Part shown: positions 1-6,883 of the stretch, piece after piece | How positions within the stretch are numbered: the stretch's first letter is position 1 | Layout of the letters: each line of letters starts with the position of its first letter | Origin: Actinomycetota bacterium | GTDB lineage: Bacteria > Actinomycetota > Thermoleophilia > Gaiellales > Gaiellaceae | Length of the DNA stretch: 64,000 nucleotides | Assembly (NCBI GenBank): GCA_013816245.1 | Contig: JACDEU010000002.1 | Span: 1 to 64,000, forward strand | Direction of reading: 5' to 3' | The notes under the pieces: generated by a model | What the model saw: only the letters and a program-made list of their open reading frames with translations | Told to the model about the DNA's origin: nothing | Databases searched by the model: none | Translations under genes and position numbers: made by a program

Positions 1-13
1 GACGATCAGGGCA

Positions 14-58
14 GAGAGAGGAACCGATGTGCCGTAGGTGCGGCGCGGCTCCTCTCTC
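14..58. repeat. Imperfect inverted repeat, 12-base arms
   Basis: GAGAGAGGAACC at 14-25 faces GGCTCCTCTCTC at 47-58; the arms pair with one A/C mismatch around a 21-base loop. It lies just upstream of the transposase remnant and could be part of a decayed insertion sequence or a terminator. There is no T-tract. Confidence 0.45.
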
Positions 59-112
59 ATGCGACTGGCGGAGGGTTTGCTTAGACGGCTTTCTGCGTGA
101 CGCGACCGATCA

Positions 113-223
113 ATGATCCGCTACGACAAGAAGGCAGAGAACTACCGAGGACTACTTCAACTCGCGTGCGCCTTACTCTGGTATCGACGCCTGCACCAAC
201 TCACCGAGGCGCAGGTTACGTAG
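113..223 (+). mobile_element. IS5-family transposase C-terminal remnant
   Basis: The 36 residues read from the ATG at 113 contain IRYDKKAENYRGLLQ followed by LACALLWYRRL. This matches the conserved C-terminal tail of IS5-group DDE transposases, where RY-E/D-KK-x-x-NY and LACAL-x-x-YRR follow the catalytic core. The upstream DNA does not continue that reading frame, so only the tail survives and it cannot be active. No terminal inverted repeat or target duplication could be assigned, and the rest of the element may lie outside the window. Together with the tRNA-Gly fragment at 1763 it marks the left 1.8 kb as accessory DNA. Confidence 0.65.
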
Positions 224-296
224 CGGTTTCTCTCAGACGCGAGGACGCTGGCGCAGGCGGGCCAGACTGTCGCCCGGGCCTCTGAGTTGACTCCCG

Positions 297-1118
297 CTAG
301 CGGGGCTTGGCTACTGCTGTGAGCGCACCGTCTAGGACGGTGACGGCCCGCCCGATGACGGTCACTCGGTCACCGTTCAGTTCAACGCCGACGGTTCCAG
401 ATCTCGCCGATGCCTGGAAGCCAACGAGCGGCGTCCTTCCGAGTCGGGCGGCCCAAAACGGCGCCAGCACGGTATGGGAGCTGCCCGTCACCGGGTCTTC
501 AGGGATACCGACCTTCGGTGCGAACAGGCGGGAAACGAAGTCATATGGCTGATCTGCATCGGCGACTGCAGTCACGATCACGGCAGAGGCATCAAGCCCA
601 CCTAAAGCAGCGGGGTCAGGGGTTAGATCGCGAACCGAACGCTCGTCCGCGAGAAGCGCCAGCAGGAAGAAACCGTCGTGAGCCTGGCCTGTCCATTCCA
701 CCGCCGCTCCGAGTGCCTCTGCCGCTGCGTTCCGCGCGTCAATCTCGGCGGGCGGCCAGGCTGGAAAGTCCATCGCGAGCGAGCCATCGGGCCGCTGATG
801 GACCGTAAGAACACCGCTTCGACTCGCGAAGCGAATCGGTTCCCTCACGCCGTCGTCAAAGAGACAGTGGGCTGAGGCGAGAGTCGCATGGCCGCAGAGA
901 TCGACCTCGACCGTCGGCGTGAACCAGCGGAGCCGGAAATCGGCGTCGGAGAGCTCTTCTCGAATGACAAATGCCGTATCCGAAACGTTCGTCTCTCGCG
1001 CGACCGCCGCCATCCACTCATCCGCCGGCGCTTCATCGACGAAGACCACAGCCGCGGGGTTGCCCGTGAACGGTGTGTCCGTAAACGCATCCACCGTCCT
1101 CAAGCGCACCTCAACCAT
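297..1118 (-). CDS. PhzF-family isomerase/epimerase-like protein
   Basis: 273 residues, full length for the PhzF (phenazine biosynthesis-like, diaminopimelate-epimerase fold) family. Visible landmarks are FTGNPAAVVF near the N-terminus, LCGHATLASAH around residue 75 and EDPVTGSSH around residue 210, the two halves that form the active-site cleft. The catalytic glutamate of PhzF normally sits in an S-E-T motif; here the matching place reads S-D-T (D47), a conservative change worth noting. The start ATG lies 6 bases after a TAGCGT -10 element, suggesting a leaderless transcript. No phenazine genes are nearby, so the substrate is unknown; most family members are isomerases of unassigned function. 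Confidence 0.85.
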   Translation of the reverse strand: MVEVRLRTVDAFTDTPFTGNPAAVVFVDEAPADEWMAAVARETNVSDTAFVIREELSDADFRLRWFTPTVEVDLCGHATLASAHCLFDDGVREPIRFASRSGVLTVHQRPDGSLAMDFPAWPPAEIDARNAAAEALGAAVEWTGQAHDGFFLLALLADERSVRDLTPDPAALGGLDASAVIVTAVADADQPYDFVSRLFAPKVGIPEDPVTGSSHTVLAPFWAARLGRTPLVGFQASARSGTVGVELNGDRVTVIGRAVTVLDGALTAVAKPR

Positions 1119-1124
1119 CCGCCG

Positions 1125-1130
1125 ACGCTA
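1125..1130 (-). promoter_or_regulatory. -10 element for the PhzF-family gene
   Basis: On the minus strand TAGCGT is followed by six bases and then the ATG at 1118. This fits the TAnnnT plus 6-9 base spacing seen before many genes here and implies a leaderless mRNA. No clear -35 is seen. Confidence 0.5.
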
Positions 1131-1187
1131 CCTCAGCACAGCGCCAACCACAAACGCTCGGGCGACAGTCGTGAACGCTCGCCCAGC

Positions 1188-1379
1188 CTACGGTCGATTG
1201 CCGGGACCGCTGCCGGGCCCGGGATTCGACTTGACGTGTAGGTGTGCGGGGTTGAGTTCCTTGGCGCTCTCTACAAGATCGTCGGCCTCTTGTCTAATGA
1301 GCCCTGTCCTTGGTGATGCGCTCATTTCGCGGCGCTCTGCATCGGATGGGGTGCGCCCTTCGGCCACGAGCCGCAGCAT
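1188..1379 (-). CDS. Hypothetical small hydrophilic protein
   Basis: A 63-residue reading frame starting MLRLVAEGRTPSDAERREM, charged and probably helical, with a Gly/Pro-rich tail. I do not recognise it. Codon use is less GC3-biased than in the core genes, as for other genes in this accessory block, so it could equally be a chance ORF. It fills most of the otherwise gene-free stretch between the PhzF-family gene and the zinc-ribbon ORF. Confidence 0.28.
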   Translation of the reverse strand: MLRLVAEGRTPSDAERREMSASPRTGLIRQEADDLVESAKELNPAHLHVKSNPGPGSGPGNRP

Positions 1380-1449
1380 AGAGGGGGTACGGAGGGCTCC
1401 GCGTTGCGGCCTCTCGTGCGGCGCGGGGAACCTGTCAATATCGGGCCGG

Positions 1450-1593
1450 ATGCGAAAGCCGCAGATCAACCCGGCCTACATGAAGGTCTGTACTAGCTGC
1501 AGCAATAGGCAGCCTGCCTCCAAGGGTGATACGTGCGAGGTCTGTAACTCCCCGATGGAGGACTTGAAGGAACCGGATCCGCCGCGCGCCTAG
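1450..1593 (+). CDS. Small double-CxxC zinc-ribbon protein
   Basis: 47 residues with CTSC and CEVC spaced 15 residues apart, the pattern of a small zinc ribbon. Start candidates are the ATG at 1450, preceded by CAATAT eight bases upstream, and an internal ATG at 1480. No function can be assigned. It is one of several tiny CxxC proteins in the window (compare 5066, 8936, 47770 and 48039), a type abundant in this lineage. It stands alone between the PhzF-family gene and the tRNA remnant. Confidence 0.5.
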   Translation: MRKPQINPAYMKVCTSCSNRQPASKGDTCEVCNSPMEDLKEPDPPRA

Positions 1594-1762
1594 GTCGAAG
1601 TGCTTGCCGGTGGGTGTGTTGCGCCATCTACCGCCCATCTACCGGGACACGCTGGGACACGGTGGAACAGGCGCTAACGACACAGCACCGCTAACCGCCG
1701 CGTCGCGCTTCGCTCCGTACGTCACGGCACACACGGGGACTGTGCGGAACCCAAGCCCCCGA

Positions 1763-1800
1763 TTGGGAAGCTGATGCTCTACCAACTGAGCTACGTCCGC
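1763..1800 (-). pseudogene. 5' half of tRNA-Gly(CCC), truncated at the anticodon loop
   Basis: Read on the minus strand from 1800, the bases give a canonical acceptor 5' strand (GCGGACG), a D-arm (GCTCAGTTGGTAGAGC), an anticodon stem 5' strand (TCAGC) and the loop TTCCCAA with anticodon CCC. The next bases (TCGGGGGC) cannot pair with the stem, and no T-arm or matching acceptor 3' strand follows. The break lies exactly after the loop. The chromosomal genes yceH and the M32 peptidase lie on the 5' side and accessory DNA on the other, as expected for an attachment-site scar. Confidence 0.7.
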
Positions 1801-1838
1801 GCGCGGGTTGATTGTAGCTCCCGCTCGAGCCGGGTCTC

Positions 1839-1844
1839 TAACCT
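1839..1844 (+). promoter_or_regulatory. -10 element for yceH
   Basis: TAACCT is followed by six bases and the ATG at 1851. This implies a leaderless transcript for yceH and the downstream peptidase gene. Confidence 0.5.
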
Positions 1845-1850
1845 CTGAGC

Positions 1851-2477
1851 ATGGACGTCGACGCCGTCGAGATCCGCGTACTTGGCTGCCTGATCGAGAA
1901 GCAGCGGACGACGCCGGATGCCTATCCGCTCTCGCTGAACGCGCTCCGGCTTGCGTGCAACCAGGCGACGAACCGGGATCCGGTTGTCGCGTACGAGGAG
2001 CGCGAGATCAAGGCCGCCCTCGACCGCATGTCGAACCGTGGCTGGACGCGCTTCGCCAGCGGGGTGAGCAGCCGTGCTCTCAAGTACCGGCAGCTATTCG
2101 ACGAGGCGCTCGGTCTCTCCGAGCCGGAGATCTCGCTGCTCGGAGTCCTCATGCTTCGTGGGTCGCAAACGGTCGGCGAGCTGAAGCAACGGAGCGAACG
2201 GCTGCACCGCTTCGGCTCGATCGCCGAGGTCGCAGAGACACTCGACGGACTCACCCAGCGGGAGCTCGTCACGCGGCTCGAGCGCCGGCCGGGCCAGAAG
2301 GAGGAACGGTGGCAGCAGCTGCTCGGAGGCGACACCGAGTCGGCCGCCGAGCCCGTGGCGCACGTGCCCGACGAGGGCGCTGACCGGGTCATTCAGATAG
2401 AGCAACGGCTCGAGCGCCTCGAGACCGCCTTCGACGAATTGATCGCACGCCTCGATAGGGTGCCCGACCGTGAGTGA
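1851..2477 (+). CDS. UPF0502/DUF480 winged-helix protein (YceH family)
   Basis: 208 residues, the usual length of the YceH family. The N-terminus EIRVLGCLIEKQRTTPDAYP followed by LSLNALRLACNQ is the family hallmark: two tandem winged-helix domains (about residues 1-90 and 95-165), then a Glu/Arg-rich C-terminal helix that looks like a coiled coil. YceH has no settled function; the fold suggests nucleic-acid or protein binding. It overlaps the next gene by 8 bases, so the two are probably translated together. The start is supported by the -10 hexamer six bases upstream. Confidence 0.88.
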   Translation: MDVDAVEIRVLGCLIEKQRTTPDAYPLSLNALRLACNQATNRDPVVAYEEREIKAALDRMSNRGWTRFASGVSSRALKYRQLFDEALGLSEPEISLLGVLMLRGSQTVGELKQRSERLHRFGSIAEVAETLDGLTQRELVTRLERRPGQKEERWQQLLGGDTESAAEPVAHVPDEGADRVIQIEQRLERLETAFDELIARLDRVPDRE

Positions 2478-3966
2478 CGCACTGACGCAGCTCAAGGAGC
2501 GACTCGGCAAGGTCAGCGACCTCGAGCGGATCAGCCGGGTGCTCGGCTGGGACCAGCAGACGATGATGCCGCCCGCCGGTTCGGACCATCGCGCAGACCA
2601 TCTCTCGACTCTGCGCCGCATTTCGCACGAGCTGTTGATCGACGACGAGACGGGACGCCTGCTCGATGAGCTGCGTCCCCTGGAAGCCTCGCTCGAGCCC
2701 GACTCGGACGACGCGTCGCTGATCAGGGTCACCCGGCGCCAGTTCGAAAAGGCGTCACGCGTCCCGACGGAGCTGCGCGCGGAGATGACGCGCGCATCCG
2801 CACAGGCGCGCCCGATCTGGGTCAAGGCAAAGGCGGAGTCGAATTTCGAGCTTTTCCTGCCGGTCCTGGAAAGGACAGTCGAGCTACGTCGACGCTATGT
2901 CGACTGCTTCGAGGGCGTCGAGGAGCCGTACGACATCCTGCTCGACGACTTCGAGCCGTACACGACGACCGCCGAGGTGCGTGAGATCTTCGCGGGCCTG
3001 AAGGCGGAGCTCGTGCCGCTCATCGCAGATCTTCGCGACATCGAGGTCGACGACTCGTTCATGAGCGGGAACTTCCCGGTCGACCGTCAGGAGCGGGTCG
3101 CGAAGGAAGTCGTCGCTCTCTTCGGCTTCCGACCAGACACGTGGCGACTGGATCCCACCGAGCACCCGTTCGCATCAGGCGCAGGTGTCGACGACATCCG
3201 GATCACGACGAACTACGACCCGCAGACGATGAAATCGTTCTTCTCGACCATGCACGAGTACGGCCACGGCCTCTACTCACACCAACTCCCGCGGCATCTC
3301 GAGCGGCTGCCCACCGGAAACTCCTGCTCGCTGGGAATCCACGAATCGCAGAGCCGGCTCTGGGAGAACCTCGTCGGCCGAAGCCCGCAGTTCTGGCGTT
3401 TCTTCTACCCGCGCGTCCAGGAAGCGTTTCCCGATCAGCTCGGTGGGGTGGAGCTCGACCGCTTCGTCGCCGGCATCAACCGCGTCAAGCCGTCGCTGAT
3501 CAGGATCAAAGCGGACGAGGTCACGTACGGGATGCACATCATCCTCCGCTTCGAGCTCGAGCAGGACATCATCAACGGGCGCGTCGACCTGCGTGAGCTG
3601 CCGCAGGTCTGGAACGAGCGGATGAAGGAGTACCTCGGTGTCGACGTTCCGGACGATGCCCACGGCGTCCTGCAGGACACGCACTGGGCGTCGGGCCTGA
3701 TCGGCTACTTCTCGACCTATCTGCTCGGCACCGTCATGTCCGTGCAGATCTGGGAGAAGGTCCTCGAGGACGTTCCGGATCTCGAGGAACAGGTCGAGCG
3801 CGGCGAGTTCGCCGCGCTGCGCGGCTGGCTCGGCGAGAACATCCATGCGCATGGCATGAAGTTCTCACCGCAGGAGACGCTCGAGCGCGCGACGGGCAAC
3901 CGCATCGACGCGAAGCCGTACCTGGCGTATCTCCGCGCGAAGTACGGCGCGGGCGTCGCCGCCTAG
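2470..3966 (+). CDS. Carboxypeptidase Taq-type metallopeptidase (M32)
   Basis: 498 residues, full length for family M32 zinc metallocarboxypeptidases, cytosolic enzymes that remove C-terminal residues from peptides. The zinc motif HEYGH is at residues 262-266 with Glu263 as general base, and HESQSR at 291-296 supplies the third ligand and the family signature. The mostly helical N-terminal half and the late motif THWASGLIGYFSTY also fit the family. GTG start at 2470, overlapping the end of yceH by 8 bases. Its stop overlaps the stop of the convergent HIT gene by four bases. Confidence 0.93.
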   Translation: MSDALTQLKERLGKVSDLERISRVLGWDQQTMMPPAGSDHRADHLSTLRRISHELLIDDETGRLLDELRPLEASLEPDSDDASLIRVTRRQFEKASRVPTELRAEMTRASAQARPIWVKAKAESNFELFLPVLERTVELRRRYVDCFEGVEEPYDILLDDFEPYTTTAEVREIFAGLKAELVPLIADLRDIEVDDSFMSGNFPVDRQERVAKEVVALFGFRPDTWRLDPTEHPFASGAGVDDIRITTNYDPQTMKSFFSTMHEYGHGLYSHQLPRHLERLPTGNSCSLGIHESQSRLWENLVGRSPQFWRFFYPRVQEAFPDQLGGVELDRFVAGINRVKPSLIRIKADEVTYGMHIILRFELEQDIINGRVDLRELPQVWNERMKEYLGVDVPDDAHGVLQDTHWASGLIGYFSTYLLGTVMSVQIWEKVLEDVPDLEEQVERGEFAALRGWLGENIHAHGMKFSPQETLERATGNRIDAKPYLAYLRAKYGAGVAA

Positions 3967-4442
3967 TCTCGCCAGGCCTCGGCGAGACGGCTGCGCGTCT
4001 CCTCGAGGTGTTCCGGTAGCACCTTGATGTCCGCCAGCACGGGCATGAAGTTGGTGTCGCCGGCCCAGCGCGGCACGACGTGCAAGTGGACGTGGTCGAC
4101 GACGCCCGCTCCAGCGACACGACCCAGATTCCAGCCGGCGTTGTAACCCTGCGGCGCATAGAGCTTCGCGAGAGCGTCCATTCCGGCGGACGCCAGCCGG
4201 TGCAGGTCGAGCACTTCGTCCTCGTCCAGCGTCCCGTACTCGCCGACGTGCCGTGTCGGTGCGACCATGAAGTGGCCCGACGAGTAGGGGTACTTGTTCA
4301 GCAGGGCGATCGCCTTCTCGCCCCGGCGCACGACCAGCCGCTCCGCGTCGTCGCCTTCCACCGCGTCGCAGAAGACACAGCCAGGCTCCTCGTCGGCCGA
4401 CTTGATGTACTCGAGGCGCCAGGGCGCCCACAGCCGTTTCAC
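3963..4442 (-). CDS. HIT-family nucleotide hydrolase/phosphorylase
   Basis: 159 residues. The histidine triad HVHLHVVPR is at about residues 117-125, preceded by an N-terminal CVFC pair that fits a zinc-binding HIT subtype. The N-terminus MKRLWAPWRLEYIKSADEE is typical of actinobacterial HIT proteins related to Ap4A phosphorylase/hydrolase, which cleave dinucleoside polyphosphates or nucleoside phosphoramidates. The substrate cannot be told from sequence. GTG start 7 bases after TAGACT, so probably leaderless. It is convergent with the M32 gene. Confidence 0.88.
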   Translation of the reverse strand: MKRLWAPWRLEYIKSADEEPGCVFCDAVEGDDAERLVVRRGEKAIALLNKYPYSSGHFMVAPTRHVGEYGTLDEDEVLDLHRLASAGMDALAKLYAPQGYNAGWNLGRVAGAGVVDHVHLHVVPRWAGDTNFMPVLADIKVLPEHLEETRSRLAEAWRD

Positions 4443-4449
4443 CTGGACG

Positions 4450-4455
4450 AGTCTA
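4450..4455 (-). promoter_or_regulatory. -10 element for the HIT gene, overlapping an upstream stop codon
   Basis: Minus-strand TAGACT is followed by seven bases and the GTG at 4442. Its TAG is also the stop codon of the small membrane ORF upstream. Confidence 0.5.
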
Positions 4456-4602
4456 GAGCGGGTGATCGAGAGGCTCGACCGCCACCGGCACCGACTCTGC
4501 CGCGAGCCGCTCGCGGAACGTCGCCAGGAACATCATCGACCCCACCATGGTCAGGACCATCAGGAGGGAAGAGGTGAGGAGGATCGCCTGAAGAGTGAGC
4601 AT
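4453..4602 (-). CDS. Small single-pass membrane protein, hypothetical
   Basis: 49 residues, MLTLQAILLTSSLLMVLTMV then a short charged tail. Residues 3-28 form one strongly hydrophobic helix. Third codon positions are almost all G or C, as in neighbouring real genes, which supports coding. It ends 10 bases upstream of the HIT gene and its stop is part of that gene's -10 hexamer. The ribosome binding site is weak and there are no close relatives I recognise. An upstream in-frame extension with poorer composition is less likely. Confidence 0.45.
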   Translation of the reverse strand: MLTLQAILLTSSLLMVLTMVGSMMFLATFRERLAAESVPVAVEPLDHPL

Positions 4603-5052
4603 CTGTGTCGGTGGAACGCGCCACGCCCGATTTCGGGTGCGCGGTCCGGACTCCTTCAGGGCTTTTCTCACCGAGGTCGCGCTGGCTGCCTCAGCGCTTG
4701 CCGAGCTTCGGCACGGCAAGCGAAACGTCGGTCTCGACACGCTGAAGCGCCTGCTCCATCACGCCTGAGTCCGAGCTCCTTTTCTTTTGCCCTGAGCGGG
4801 GAGCGCGAGTTCGATAACTGATAGCGACGAGCGGCCCCAGGCGGCCTGACCTCGCCAGTCAGACTGGGCCGAGTCGCCCCTTCGGACACCTAGGGAGCGA
4901 TCGAGTTTGGTCCTTGACTGAACCGTCAATCACCACTTCACGGCAAGGTCGACGGCGCGGGTGCTTCGCCACCCAAGTTCGGGAGCGGGCGCCGTGTGGG
5001 GACACCTCGCCTGCTCCCCGACCTTCCTCTCGCCCAGTTTTTTGGCGCAGAG
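4603..5052. other. Mostly gene-free accessory stretch
   Basis: No convincing gene larger than about 45 codons. One plus-strand frame at 4637-4768 (43 residues, GTG start, helical) is possible but has no promoter or ribosome-site support. A short inverted repeat TTGAC/GTCAA lies near 4914-4930. The stretch also contains the first copy of the hairpin repeat at 4961-5034. Confidence 0.4.
4961..5034 (+). repeat. 75-bp hairpin repeat, copy A
   Basis: Hand alignment with 6527-6603 shows about 90% identity. The core folds as GGGAGCGGGCG pairing with CGCCTGCTCCC around GTGTGGGGACAC, which itself forms a four-pair stem with a GGGG loop. The C-to-T difference from copy B keeps a G-T pair, so the stem is conserved. 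It may act as a terminator or be a mobile palindrome. Confidence 0.7.
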
Positions 5053-5065
5053 GACAATCCAAACC

Positions 5066-5188
5066 GTGAGCGCCGAACAGGTCGCCCTCATACCTCAGTG
5101 CGCCGAGTGCGGCAAGGTCCGGCTGTGGAGGAGCAAGGTCCGAAACCGTCCGACCGCTGATGCGGGTTTCGTGCTGGAGGCGCTGTAG
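5066..5188 (+). CDS. Truncated paralogue of the zinc-ribbon gene at 8936
   Basis: 40 residues from a GTG start. The first 18 residues, SAEQVALIPQCAECGKVRLW, parallel SQDVALTPECEECGTVWL of the 53-residue protein at 8936, then the similarity stops and the second CxxC is missing. A GACAAT hexamer sits seven bases before the start, the same spacing as TAAACT before the intact copy. It looks like a duplicated gene that has lost its second half, so it is probably non-functional. Confidence 0.5.
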   Translation: MSAEQVALIPQCAECGKVRLWRSKVRNRPTADAGFVLEAL

Positions 5189-5191
5189 AGT
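5186..5191 (+). promoter_or_regulatory. -10 element for the HYR-domain gene
   Basis: TAGAGT followed by eight bases and the ATG at 5200. It overlaps the stop codon of the short ORF upstream. Confidence 0.45.
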
Positions 5192-5199
5192 CAAGGGCC

Positions 5200-6426
5200 A
5201 TGAGAGGTCTCTTGCGGCTTGCGTTTTTCGTGTGCGCGTTTTTGCTGCTGGTTCCGGCGGCTGCAGTGCAAGCGGCTCCGCAGTTAACGGTGCCCGGCCC
5301 GATCACCGCTGAGGCTCAGGATGCTTCGGGTGCAGATGTGACGTACACCGTCACGGCGACGAATCCCGCTGGTAAACCGGTGACAGTCTCCTGCGCGCCA
5401 CCAGGTTCAACGGCGGTCGGCACGCTGACTGCCACGGTCCACTTTCCGTTGGGTGTCACGACCGTCACCTGCAGTGTGATCGATGAAACCGGTGCGGTCG
5501 CGGCGACTGCGTCGTTTACCGTGACCGTGGCGGATACGTCACCGCCGGTGATCGCGGGGACGCCGGCGGTTCAAGTGGACGCGGCCGGTGTTGGGGGAGC
5601 CGTCGTCAGTTATCTCCCTCCGACCGCCGTTGACTCGGTGGACGGGCCGGTGCCGGTCAGCTGCTCGCCCGCATCCGGGTCGTTGTTTCCTATCGGATCG
5701 ACCACCGTCACCTGCACTGCTTCCGATAGTCGCGGAAACACGGCAACCGCCACCTTCGCGGTAACCGTCACTGCTCCCACTACTGCTCCCACGCCGCCTC
5801 CCACATCGCCTACGCCCCCGCCTCCTGGACGTTCCGTACCCGACACAGTGCCGCCCCATGAGGTTGGAAAGGTGCAGGTCGAAAGCATCAATCGGGCGAT
5901 TCGACTGTCCTGGGCGCTGCCGAGCGACCCTGATTTCGACCACATCGAGGTGCAACGTTCCAGCAGCAGCAGCGATGCACCCCTGATCACGGTCTATAGC
6001 GGCTCAGCTTCGAGCTTCACCGATAGGAGCGTGAATGGGGGGACTTCGTATCGCTACGTGATTGTCACGGTCGATCGCGTCGGCAATCGGTCAGCCGGGA
6101 TCACCGTTGCCGCGACCGCGAGGCTTTTCATGCTCCTCTCGCCGCGCGACGGAGCGACCCTGAAGAAGCCACCACGCCTCGTCTGGCGGTCATGGCCATC
6201 CGCGACCTACTACAACTTGCAACTGTTCCGCGGTTCACAAAAGATCTTCAGCGCCTGGCCGATCCGGCCGGGGCTACGCATCAAGAAGACATGGATCTTC
6301 GGCGGAAAACGCTACACACTCAGCCGCGGCACGTATCGCTGGTACGTCTGGCCCGGACTTGGACCTCGAAGTGCGACCGATTACGGACCGCTGCTCGGAA
6401 ACAGCAGCTTCACCGTTAAGAGATAG
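5200..6426 (+). CDS. Secreted HYR-domain and fibronectin-like protein
   Basis: 408 residues with a clear signal peptide (about 1-25, hydrophobic core AFFVCAFLLLVPAAA). Two HYR repeats follow at about 27-112 and 113-190, each with the pattern F/SPIGxTTVTC and terminal FTVTV strand. Then comes a Thr/Pro-rich linker (about 192-215) and an FN3-like domain (about 218-305: LSWALPSDPDFDHIEVQR ... YRYVIVTVDRVGN). The C-terminal 100 residues resemble another beta-sandwich. This is an extracellular adhesion or structural protein, with no enzyme motif. It lies between two copies of the hairpin repeat (4961 and 6527), which suggests it was acquired or duplicated with them. Confidence 0.85.
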   Translation: MRGLLRLAFFVCAFLLLVPAAAVQAAPQLTVPGPITAEAQDASGADVTYTVTATNPAGKPVTVSCAPPGSTAVGTLTATVHFPLGVTTVTCSVIDETGAVAATASFTVTVADTSPPVIAGTPAVQVDAAGVGGAVVSYLPPTAVDSVDGPVPVSCSPASGSLFPIGSTTVTCTASDSRGNTATATFAVTVTAPTTAPTPPPTSPTPPPPGRSVPDTVPPHEVGKVQVESINRAIRLSWALPSDPDFDHIEVQRSSSSSDAPLITVYSGSASSFTDRSVNGGTSYRYVIVTVDRVGNRSAGITVAATARLFMLLSPRDGATLKKPPRLVWRSWPSATYYNLQLFRGSQKIFSAWPIRPGLRIKKTWIFGGKRYTLSRGTYRWYVWPGLGPRSATDYGPLLGNSSFTVKR

Positions 6427-6446
6427 AAAAGCCTTACAGCTAGTCC

Positions 6447-6460
6447 GCCGCCTAAGCGGC
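6447..6460 (+). terminator. Weak hairpin after the HYR-domain gene
   Basis: GCCGC pairs with GCGGC around CTAA, about 20 bases past the stop. There is no T-tract, so termination is uncertain. Confidence 0.3.
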
Positions 6461-6526
6461 CTCGGCAAAAGCGACGAATCGGGCGAGCCTAGATCAAGCG
6501 GACGAACTGTCCGAGAGCCCACGCGG

Positions 6527-6603
6527 GTGCTCTGGCCACCCATGTTCGGGAGCGGGCGACCGTGTGGGGACACCTCGCCCGCTCCCCCGACCTTCCTCTC
6601 GCC
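6527..6603 (+). repeat. 75-bp hairpin repeat, copy B
   Basis: Second copy of the repeat at 4961. Here GGGAGCGGGCGA pairs perfectly over 12 bases with TCGCCCGCTCCC, with the inner GTGT-GGGG-ACAC hairpin. The two copies flank the HYR-domain gene in direct orientation. Confidence 0.7.
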
Positions 6604-6883
6604 TGGTGTTCTATTGCCGCGAGACCTGCTCTCTCCCGTCCTGATGGCTGACCCTTCGGATGGTTGGGCGCCCGGACTCCTATTACGTGGGAAACGCCAA
6701 GGTCAGGCAGCCTTCCCGGTTCAAGGCCGAACCGACTTCCTTTTCGGCTCAGGCCCCAACTTTTCGAGTTTTTTCCCCGGCTGTGTGGTGAGCGGTCTAC
6801 AGGAGCGCTTCTTAGAAACGACCCCCCCTTGGTCTTGCGGGGATGCTCGCCGCATAGCCGGATCTTTCCGCACCAGCACGCTT
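6604..6883. other. Intergenic stretch, no gene recognised
   Basis: No frame on either strand has convincing codon bias or a recognisable protein. The stretch lies beyond hairpin copy B and the end of the coiled-coil gene. Confidence 0.4.

Noticed and set aside
4637-4768. 43-codon plus-strand ORF (GTG) with a helical product
   Set aside because: No -10 hexamer, ribosome site or recognisable relative; it lies on the strand opposite a longer frame and could be chance.
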